A program made the position numbers and the translations under genes. A model generated the notes under the pieces. It saw only the letters and a program-made list of their open reading frames with translations. It made no database searches and had not been told where the DNA came from. Below, in pieces: positions 1 to 6,042 of a stretch of 14,554 nt of DNA; position 1 is the first letter of the stretch, and each line of letters starts with the position of its first letter. The stretch comes from Planctomycetota bacterium (GTDB lineage Bacteria; Planctomycetota; UBA1135; UBA2386). Location: assembly GCA_003235605.1 (NCBI GenBank), contig QJVU01000023.1, forward strand, positions 1-14,554, in the 5' to 3' direction.

Positions 1-600
1 GCCACTGCCAGGGGCAGCAGCAGCCTCAGGTCGTTCCTTCAGGACGTGGCTCGAAGCGCGATCGACGATGCCGAACGCCTGCGGACGGCCTTGCAACGCT
101 ACCGGCCCAAGGCCGACTACCCCGAGACCGGCCTCGGCCGCAGGCTGCAGCTCGTGGCCCGGGTAGTGGCCAGCGGCTTTGGCACCCGCGTCTTCCACAT
201 GGGCTTTGGCGGCTTCGACACCCACGCCAGCCAGCTCCCCGCCCATGCTGCGCTACTGCGTCAGCTCTCTGCAGGTCTCACCGCCCTGGTCCGCGACCTC
301 GAGGGTCAGAAGGTCCTCCAAGATGTCGTCGTCCTCGTGCACTCGGAGTTCGGGCGCCGGGTCGCCGAGAACCGCAGCGGTGGCACCGATCATGGCGTCG
401 CCGGCCCGGTCTTCTTCCTGGGTGGTGCGGTCAAGCCCGGCCTGCACGGCAGGCATCCCAACCTGGTCGATCTCATCGATGGCGACCTGAAGCCCGGCAT
501 CGACTTCCGCCAGCTCTACGGCGCGGTGGTGCGCTGGCTGGATGTGTCCGAGGTGAAGGTGCTCGGCCAGACTTTCCCCGGCCCCGAGCCCCTGGCATAG
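1..600 (+). CDS. DUF1501 family protein, C-terminal part (5' end outside window)
   Basis: The reading frame is open from base 1, so the visible 199 residues are the C-terminal part of a longer protein. A GTG at 46 is unlikely to be the real start. DUF1501 proteins are sulfatase/alkaline-phosphatase-fold relatives, usually exported by Tat and very common in Planctomycetota; their substrate is not established. Family hallmarks visible here are the block HMGFGGFDTHASQ (usually G-x-W/F-D-T-H), then VHSEFGRR, then GGTDHGVAGPVFFLGG, and the closing DFRQLYGAVVRWLDV typical of the C-terminus. The N-terminal signal region and first metal-binding residues would lie upstream. The gene is convergent with the deacetylase gene, with 20 bp between the stop codons. 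In planctomycetes DUF1501 genes often sit next to DUF1800 or DUF1553 genes, so the upstream neighbour may be one of these. Family assignment is confident; molecular role is unknown. Confidence 0.9.
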   Translation, partial: ATARGSSSLRSFLQDVARSAIDDAERLRTALQRYRPKADYPETGLGRRLQLVARVVASGFGTRVFHMGFGGFDTHASQLPAHAALLRQLSAGLTALVRDLEGQKVLQDVVVLVHSEFGRRVAENRSGGTDHGVAGPVFFLGGAVKPGLHGRHPNLVDLIDGDLKPGIDFRQLYGAVVRWLDVSEVKVLGQTFPGPEPLA

Positions 601-620
601 CGGCATGCAGTGACGGCGTT

Positions 621-1778
621 TCAAGCGCCGAGGAGCTCCAACAGCCGGTCGAGGGTCTGCTGGTTCTGGCGTTGGGCTCGCTCGGCCCGCGGGTTGTCCC
701 GCGGCGGATCGAAGAAGGGTAGCGCGATCGACATGCCGGAGCGCTGCTCCCACACCTGGGCCCAGGATTGATCCACGTCCGGCGGCACCTCCCGTCCGGT
801 CATGGCCATCCAGACCAGGGACCAGGCTCGCGGGATGACCCGGTAGGGCTGGTAGCCACCACCGCCGGTGGCGACCCACCTGCCCTCGCAGTGCTCCTCG
901 GCAAGGTGCTTGATCAGGAGTGCGGCCTGGTGCATGGGTCGGGTCGTGAGCTGCAGATCGGCCAGGGGATCCTCACGGTGGGTGTCGCAGCCATGCTGGC
1001 TGACGATCAGGTCCGGTTCGAATCCTTCCACCAGCGGGGGCACGAGCTTCTGCACGACCTCCCACCAGGACTCGTCCCCGGTGCCTGGGGCAAGGGGCAT
1101 GTTGACCACGGTGCCCCGCGCTGCGCCGGTGCCCAGGTCGGTGATCCGGCCGGTGCCGGGAAAAAGGGTATCCGGATGCTGGTGGAAGGAGCAGGTGAGG
1201 ACATTCGGGTCCTGTTGGCAGGCGAACTCGACACCGTCGCCGTGGTGGACGTCGAAGTCCACGTAGAGCACCCGCTCTGCGCCCAGCATCTGGGCCCCCT
1301 TGATGCCGACCACCAGATCGTTGTAGACGCAGAACCCGCTGGCGGAGCGACGCTGGGCGTGGTGCAGGCCGCCTGCCGGGTTGAAGGCATGACGGGCTGC
1401 ACCGGCCAGGACCGTCCGGACGCAGCCGAGGGTCGCGCCAGCCACCGCGGCCGAGGCTTCGTGCTGGCCCTGGCCGACGGGGTTGTCCGAAGTGCCCAGC
1501 CCGAACCTGGATGCTGCCAGGAGAGTCTCCGGCTCCGGCTTCCGAGCCGAGATCGCCTCCACCATGGCGATGTACTCGGTGTCGTGGGCCAACTCCAACT
1601 CGGCATGGGTTGCCAGGGGCGCCCGCAGCAGCTCGTCCGGTCGTGCGAGCTTCATGCGGCGGATCAGGTCGAACAGGGCCTGCTGTCGGTCCCTTGCGAA
1701 GGGGTGGTCGGTGCCCAGATCGTAGACCGGGAGCGCGGGGGCATCGATCAGTTGGGCCGTATCCTGTGCCTTGGGCAT
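621..1778 (-). CDS. Histone deacetylase family protein (AcuC-like Zn-dependent deacetylase)
   Basis: A 385-residue cytosolic Zn2+-dependent deacylase of the arginase/deacetylase fold; bacterial members remove acetyl groups from protein lysines (AcuC acts on acetyl-CoA synthetase) or from small molecules. All catalytic landmarks are present: the His pair H139-H140 in GGLHH, the block YVDFDVHHGDG with zinc ligands D176 and H178, the third ligand D265 in SQHGCDTH, and the transition-state Tyr Y309 in TGGGGYQPY. The QHGCDTH form is typical of AcuC-type proteins. The ATG at 1778 is chosen because homology begins soon after it (PVYDLGTDHPFARDRQ) and the length fits the family. The frame stays open upstream to an ATG at 1925, but that extension is not family-like. 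No acetoin or acetyl-CoA synthetase genes are nearby, so the substrate cannot be named. It is divergent from the sigma factor gene. Confidence 0.92.
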   Translation of the reverse strand: MPKAQDTAQLIDAPALPVYDLGTDHPFARDRQQALFDLIRRMKLARPDELLRAPLATHAELELAHDTEYIAMVEAISARKPEPETLLAASRFGLGTSDNPVGQGQHEASAAVAGATLGCVRTVLAGAARHAFNPAGGLHHAQRRSASGFCVYNDLVVGIKGAQMLGAERVLYVDFDVHHGDGVEFACQQDPNVLTCSFHQHPDTLFPGTGRITDLGTGAARGTVVNMPLAPGTGDESWWEVVQKLVPPLVEGFEPDLIVSQHGCDTHREDPLADLQLTTRPMHQAALLIKHLAEEHCEGRWVATGGGGYQPYRVIPRAWSLVWMAMTGREVPPDVDQSWAQVWEQRSGMSIALPFFDPPRDNPRAERAQRQNQQTLDRLLELLGA

Positions 1779-1848
1779 GAGAGGTCCGCGAATCCTACGA
1801 GAATCGGCCGGCGGGCGGATGCTCTCAGTGCACTCAAAGGCAGCACCA

Positions 1849-1942
1849 GGACCTCGCCGCACACCGCACCCGACCAGGACCGCCAGACCACACAAGGACC
1901 CGCAAGACCGAACTCGGACCCGCATGCTGCAACAAAGGACCC
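1849..1942. repeat. Regularly spaced GGACC motif array in divergent promoter region
   Basis: The 168-bp spacer between the deacetylase and sigma factor genes (1779-1946) contains GGACC at 1849, 1877, 1896, 1916 and 1937. The last four are spaced 19, 20 and 21 bp, near two DNA helical turns, and the copies at 1896 and 1916 extend to the identical nonamer GGACCCGCA. Two more copies lie just inside the sigma gene (1972 and 1994). The spacing places copies on one face of the helix, as expected for an operator, but no regulator is known and a chance cluster in GC-rich DNA is not excluded. The 1937 copy overlaps the ribosome binding site of the sigma gene. No convincing sigma-70 -35/-10 pair was recognised in this spacer. 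Confidence 0.4.
1934..1939 (+). promoter_or_regulatory. Ribosome binding site of the sigma factor gene
   Basis: AAAGGA lies 7 bases before the ATG at 1947 and decides this start: the frame is open far upstream (to 768) but that part is only the antisense of the deacetylase gene. It is one of few recognisable Shine-Dalgarno sequences in the window. Confidence 0.7.
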
Positions 1943-1946
1943 TCTG

Positions 1947-2552
1947 ATGGCTCCCCGCTCCCTATCCGTCAGGACCTTCGGCACCGGGCCCAAGGACCTG
2001 GTGCTCGTGCAGGCGGCCCTCAGGGGTGAGGAGGAGCCGGTGCGGGAGCTGCTGGGGCGGCTCTCCTGCGTGGTGAGGTTCGTCTTCCGCCTGAACAAGA
2101 CCCTCGGGTACGGCCTGCCCACGGAGGGTCTGGAGGACGTGGTCCAGCAGGTCTACGTGGCGATCTGGCCACGGCTGCGGGACTATGCCGGTACCGCCGC
2201 CCTCGAGACCTGGGCGTTTGGCTTCTGCCGGAACTGCCTGCGCTCCGAGGCGCGCCGCCGGCTCGGGCGGCTGCGGGAGATCCGCGACAGCGAGGAGCTG
2301 TGCCGCCAACGCTCGGACCTGCCGGCGCCACCCGACGCGGCCCTGGAGGCCGAGGGTCTGGACATGCTGCAGGAGGAGCTCGGCCGGCTGGATCCACTCG
2401 ACCACGAGATCGTGACACTGCGCCACCTGCACGAATGGAACTTCGAGCAGATCGCCGAACAGAAGGGGTTGCCGGTGAGCACCGTGAAGGACCGGTGCTA
2501 CCGCGCGCTGGACAAGATTCGTTTCCGAATGACAAGACGACAGAAGCCGTGA
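1947..2552 (+). CDS. RNA polymerase ECF-type sigma factor (sigma-70 family)
   Basis: A 201-residue two-domain sigma factor that would direct RNA polymerase to a dedicated promoter set. Region 2 spans about residues 18-105: the block LEDVVQQVYVAIWPRLRDY is the region 2.1/2.2 core-binding helix, followed by TWAFGFCRNCLRSEARRR, the usual region 2.3/2.4 stretch. A linker of about 30 residues leads to region 4 (about 138-195), with LDPLDHEIVTLRHLHEWNFEQIAE and the recognition helix LPVSTVKDRCYRALDKIR. There is no region 3 and no long N- or C-terminal extension. The start is set by AAAGGA 7 bases before ATG 1947. The stop overlaps the GTG of the following anti-sigma-like gene (GTGA), the usual arrangement for an ECF sigma and its cognate regulator. 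ECF subgroup cannot be assigned by eye. Possible autoregulation through the GGACC-rich upstream region is only a hypothesis. Confidence 0.92.
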   Translation: MAPRSLSVRTFGTGPKDLVLVQAALRGEEEPVRELLGRLSCVVRFVFRLNKTLGYGLPTEGLEDVVQQVYVAIWPRLRDYAGTAALETWAFGFCRNCLRSEARRRLGRLREIRDSEELCRQRSDLPAPPDAALEAEGLDMLQEELGRLDPLDHEIVTLRHLHEWNFEQIAEQKGLPVSTVKDRCYRALDKIRFRMTRRQKP

Positions 2553-3322
2553 ACGACAAGCACGAGTTCGAACAGCTCCTGAGGGCCCATGCCAACAAGG
2601 AGCTCACCGTTGACGAGCGCACCCAGCTCGGGGTGCTGGCTGCCAGGGATCCCGCACGCGAGCGTGCGGTAGCGGAGTTCGAGGAGCTGCATCGTTGGAT
2701 GAGCTCCGAGAGCCGTCTGGCTGTCGAGACCATGGCACCCGCCGACCCGTCGGAAGAGGCCGATGAGAGCTACCGCCGGCTGGCCCAGGCCGCGGCACGT
2801 GCCGAGCGGCAACTCGCTTCGAAGCTCCTGAACCCGGTGCATCGTGGCGACCGGTATCTCCCCGGTGGGCTGCAGGCCCCCGCATCGGGGCGTGACAGGC
2901 GCAGGAGCCTCTTGATCGGCGCGGCGTTGGCCGTCGCAACCGCTGCGGCAGTCGTCCTGGTGGCAGTGCTCACGAGCCGCGGCGCGCCGCCCCTGGACCC
3001 GAACACTCCGGACTCCAGGGACCGCATTGGCGGCCAACACCTCATCTCCATCAACCCGGTTCTCACCGCGAGCGACCCTGGGCTTTCCTGGGACCACGTC
3101 CCTGGCGCGCGTTCCTATGATGCCAAGATCCTGGACGCTGGCGGCGCGGTGGTCCTGGCGCGGTCGGAAGAGCAAGTCCGCAGCAACGAATGGCGGTTCA
3201 CCAAGGCGGAGTACGATGTCCTGAAAGCACACGCAGGCAGCCTGTACCTGCGGGTCGTGGCTCGGGATGGTGCCGGCGTAGGTTTTGCCAGCACCGGCGA
3301 GCGCAGGCTGGACGTTCGCTAG
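2549..3322 (+). CDS. Putative transmembrane anti-sigma factor with FN3-like outer domain
   Basis: A 257-residue single-pass membrane protein starting at GTG 2549, which overlaps the sigma stop by 4 bases. This start is inferred from the coupling; the frame runs upstream but only through sigma coding sequence. The cytosolic part (1-118) opens with EFEQLLRAHANKELTVDE and then LAARDPARERAVAEFEEL, the pattern of anti-sigma domains (short helix, E-L-x-x-E/D-E-R, then A-x-D-P). No HxxxCxxC zinc motif is present, so it would be a non-ZAS type. RRR precedes one hydrophobic helix (about 119-142, Ala/Val/Leu-rich), giving an N-in, C-out topology. The outer part (about 143-257) contains a segment resembling a fibronectin-III or similar beta sandwich: LSWDHVPGARSYDAKILD, then SLYLRVVARDGAG. 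Anti-sigma function is inferred from gene order, the N-terminal pattern and topology; the sequence alone would be called hypothetical. It is followed closely by the secreted CHAT gene. Confidence 0.75.
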   Translation: MNDKHEFEQLLRAHANKELTVDERTQLGVLAARDPARERAVAEFEELHRWMSSESRLAVETMAPADPSEEADESYRRLAQAAARAERQLASKLLNPVHRGDRYLPGGLQAPASGRDRRRSLLIGAALAVATAAAVVLVAVLTSRGAPPLDPNTPDSRDRIGGQHLISINPVLTASDPGLSWDHVPGARSYDAKILDAGGAVVLARSEEQVRSNEWRFTKAEYDVLKAHAGSLYLRVVARDGAGVGFASTGERRLDVR

Positions 3323-3342
3323 GGCTGCCGCTGCCGCGCCTG

Positions 3343-6042
3343 TTGCACCTGCTGCTGGCCATCGCGGGCTCCCTGGCCCTGTCCGCTGCGCTGCCTGCGC
3401 AAGAGCCCCTGGCCACCTTCAGCCGGTTGTTCACGGAAGGGGTGGACCTGGCGGTGAAGGTGAACGCCCCCGGGCTGTCCCAGCAGCAACGGGCTGCCGC
3501 GGCGGAAACGGCCCTGGGCCGCCTCGAGGAAGCCGTCACCGTGATCCCCCGCTTGCCCACGGACCGCCAGGCCAAGGCACGCTTCTGGGCAGGCGTGTGG
3601 CGGGCAGAGGTGCACTGGCGCCACGGCACTCCGGAGGCTCGGGAAGCGGCGGCCAGGGAGGCGCAGGCTTCCCGGAGCGCAGCCATGCCGGCGGGGGCGT
3701 ATCGAACCTACTACCGGGTCCAGTGCCTGATCATCCTCTGGCGGTGCCTCAGCTCCACGGTGTTCGAGGAGCTCGTGCGCGATCCCAGGTACGGTGACCG
3801 TGCGTACCTGCTCGGGAAGGAAGTTGAGGCGGAGCTGGCGAAGGGAAAAGCCACCGACCTCGTCTGGCCGCTCCGCCTCATGCGCTGCGACCTCCGTCTT
3901 CTCGAGGACACGCTGGCGGCAGAGCTGTGGGCGGTGGAGGAGCTACGCAAGATCGCTGGCGAGTTGGAGGCTTCTGATGACCCCAGTGTTGCCGAGTGGC
4001 GACGACTGTGCCTGCAGATGCTGGCTTGGCACTACATGGAGCTGCGGGACTGGCGCCTTGCCCAGGTGTGGGTGGGCAAGCTCCCCGGGAATGCCAAGGA
4101 CACCCGGTCGGCGCGGGTATGGATCGCGCGTGCGCGCCAGGATTGGAACACCGTGTTCCGTCTCGGCGAAGAGCTGGGCAGGGAGGACGACACCTACTAC
4201 CTGCTTGTTGCCGAGGCCTTGGAAGCCAAGGGAGAGTACCGCCAGGCCCTGAAGGCGGTAGAGAAGGTGTTCCGGAAGCCGGGCCGGCTGGCCGATCCCG
4301 GGGTCGCGGAGACCAGGGCTGCAGCCCTGGATCAGGAAGCCGACCTCTACCTGAGGCTGGCAGAGCGCGAACCCGCAGAGCGCAAGAGACACCTGGAGGC
4401 GGTGGACAGGGCCTTGACTCGGGCATGGGACGCTCTCCACCGCATCGAGTCGCGCCAGGCCCTGGCCGAACGTGCGGAGATCCTCAAGGATCAGGGGCGT
4501 CTGTTGGAACTGCGCAAGCAGCCGGAGGAGGCGTACCTGAAGTATGTCGAATCCATCAACCAGCTGGAGACGGTGCGGTCCGCGATTCCGGTGTACTGGT
4601 CGGGGACCAGATTCCTGGACCAGGACCCGGAGCAACTGGCCGCCGTCGACGGGGTGCTGCGGACGTACGCCGACGCCGGCTACGGACTCACGGAGGCCCT
4701 CGTGGGGATGGACCGGCTCAAGTCCCGGGATCTGCTGGACTGGCTGGCTCAGCCGCTGAGCGCCAAGCACCTTGCCAGGTATCGACGGGTGCTGCGGGAC
4801 GTGGCCATGGGGGTCGACCACGAGGGGCCGAGCGGGCGCAGCCATGCCTTGGAAGACCTGGCTGTTGCAGAACGCAGCCGGCGCCGCGGGCAGAGCATCC
4901 ATGGCAGCATCGAGATGAACCGGCTGCTGGAGGCGTTCCCCGACACGTGCTTTCTGTGCTACTGGGCGGGCGAAGAGAGCGTCTACCTGGCGGCGATCGT
5001 GACCGGCTCCACGGGTGCTCGGCAGCTCGTGCGACTGGGGGATCGGGACGAGGCCCTGCGGCTGATGGCGGCGGCCTACGTCGGCGTCGGAACGCCACCA
5101 GCCGGGAGCCAGCCATGGCAGGCCCTCGACACAGCGGCCGCGTTCTTCCTTCCGGCCCCGGTGCGGCCGATGCTGGGCCGCGTGCAGCGTGTGGTCGTGT
5201 GCCCGGCGGCGGATCTGCACCGATTGCCCTTCGCCGCCCTGCGGATCGACGGCCAGGCCCTCGGCGTCGCCAAGGAGCTGACGAACGTACCCTCGTTGGC
5301 CATCCTTCGGGAGTTGTCGACCCGGGCCTCGACGGGCAACGGCCTGGTGCTGGTGCACTCGCCGGATGCAACCCCCGCGCAGGCACAACTCCACCTGCGC
5401 CCGCTGCGGTTCAGCGAGCGCGAGGCCAGCCTCGTGGCCGCCAACTACGAAGTGCTGGCGGCGAGGCACGGGCCAGGTGCGACGTTCACGAACCTCCGCG
5501 CCGACCTCGAGACCCATGTGGGCCGTGTCGGCGTGGTCCACCTGAGCGCCCACGCCGTGGAGCACCCCGGAATCCCTTCCCGCTCCCTGTTGATGTTGAG
5601 TGATGGTCCTGCCGACATGAGGTCCATGGCGGACCTCCAGCTCAGAGGTTCGCTGGTGGTGTTGAGCAATTGTCTTTCCCTCGGCGCCGAAGCCAGCGGC
5701 GGAGAAGGGGTCAACGGCCTGATATGGGGGCCACTGGCCGCTGGCGCCCGCGCGGTGGTGGCCTCCCAATGGCCCGTGAACCAGCAGGCCACGGCCGACC
5801 TGATGGGCCAGTTCCACTACTTCCGCAGCCATGGCAACAGCGACGCCGAGGCCATGCGTCGGGCGCGGGAGCGCTTGGCCTCAGCAGACAACTACAAGCA
5901 TCCCTTCTACTGGGCAGGGTTCGACGTCGTGGGCGCCCCTGCGGAGGGACGCAGCGCAGGTTCCTGGGGCTACGGTTGGCTGCTGGCAGCGGCAGGTGTC
6001 CTACTGGCTTGCTACATGCTGCGGAAGTCCCGGCGGACCTAG
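3343..6042 (+). CDS. Secreted, membrane-anchored TPR-CHAT protein (caspase-HetF-related peptidase)
   Basis: About 899 residues in three parts. The N-terminus is a hydrophobic export signal (LLLAIAGSLALSAALPAQ). Residues about 25-500 are alpha-helical and TPR-like, for example AEALEAKGEYRQALKAVEKV near 289 and KQPEEAYLKYVESI near 390. Residues about 520-865 are a CHAT domain (clan CD cysteine peptidase related to caspase and separase) with VVVCPAADLHRLPFAALR, the His block HLSAHA (H737) and the Cys block VVLSNCLS (C777), then GLIWGPLAAGARAVVASQWPV; both catalytic residues are kept. A final hydrophobic helix (about 879-893) ends in RKSRRT and would anchor it with the peptidase in the periplasm. 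The start is uncertain: TTG 3343 is the first conventional start after the upstream stop; CTG 3325 would give a better n-region (MPLPR) and ATG 3190 would overlap the anti-sigma gene by 133 bp. It probably belongs to the sigma/anti-sigma unit. The substrate is unknown; the anti-sigma protein is a plausible candidate. Confidence 0.85.
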   Translation: MHLLLAIAGSLALSAALPAQEPLATFSRLFTEGVDLAVKVNAPGLSQQQRAAAAETALGRLEEAVTVIPRLPTDRQAKARFWAGVWRAEVHWRHGTPEAREAAAREAQASRSAAMPAGAYRTYYRVQCLIILWRCLSSTVFEELVRDPRYGDRAYLLGKEVEAELAKGKATDLVWPLRLMRCDLRLLEDTLAAELWAVEELRKIAGELEASDDPSVAEWRRLCLQMLAWHYMELRDWRLAQVWVGKLPGNAKDTRSARVWIARARQDWNTVFRLGEELGREDDTYYLLVAEALEAKGEYRQALKAVEKVFRKPGRLADPGVAETRAAALDQEADLYLRLAEREPAERKRHLEAVDRALTRAWDALHRIESRQALAERAEILKDQGRLLELRKQPEEAYLKYVESINQLETVRSAIPVYWSGTRFLDQDPEQLAAVDGVLRTYADAGYGLTEALVGMDRLKSRDLLDWLAQPLSAKHLARYRRVLRDVAMGVDHEGPSGRSHALEDLAVAERSRRRGQSIHGSIEMNRLLEAFPDTCFLCYWAGEESVYLAAIVTGSTGARQLVRLGDRDEALRLMAAAYVGVGTPPAGSQPWQALDTAAAFFLPAPVRPMLGRVQRVVVCPAADLHRLPFAALRIDGQALGVAKELTNVPSLAILRELSTRASTGNGLVLVHSPDATPAQAQLHLRPLRFSEREASLVAANYEVLAARHGPGATFTNLRADLETHVGRVGVVHLSAHAVEHPGIPSRSLLMLSDGPADMRSMADLQLRGSLVVLSNCLSLGAEASGGEGVNGLIWGPLAAGARAVVASQWPVNQQATADLMGQFHYFRSHGNSDAEAMRRARERLASADNYKHPFYWAGFDVVGAPAEGRSAGSWGYGWLLAAAGVLLACYMLRKSRRT

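Noticed and set aside
614..630. Hairpin CGGCG/CGCCG between the convergent DUF1501 and deacetylase genes
   Set aside because: Only 5 bp of stem and no T-run on either strand, and it overlaps the deacetylase stop; not enough for a terminator call.
1779..1925. N-terminal extension of the deacetylase with a lipoprotein-like LAVLVGC stretch
   Set aside because: AcuC-type deacetylases are cytosolic, the segment has no family similarity, and the length fits without it. The lipobox look is probably chance in an open GC-rich frame.
768..1946. Long plus-strand open frame continuous with the sigma factor gene (would give 594 residues)
   Set aside because: It is antisense to the deacetylase, its translation has no family features, and a ribosome binding site sits directly before ATG 1947.
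253..5832. Many long open frames opposite or out of phase with the named genes (for example minus strand 3943-5832)
   Set aside because: High G+C removes stop codons in alternative frames; the translations are low-complexity and lack motifs, while the named genes carry clear family signatures.
1947..6042. Type III-E CRISPR (Craspase) locus
   Set aside because: No Cas7-11, no Csx30/31-like gene, no spacers or direct-repeat array in the window; only the functional analogy to sigma, inhibitor and TPR-CHAT peptidase holds.
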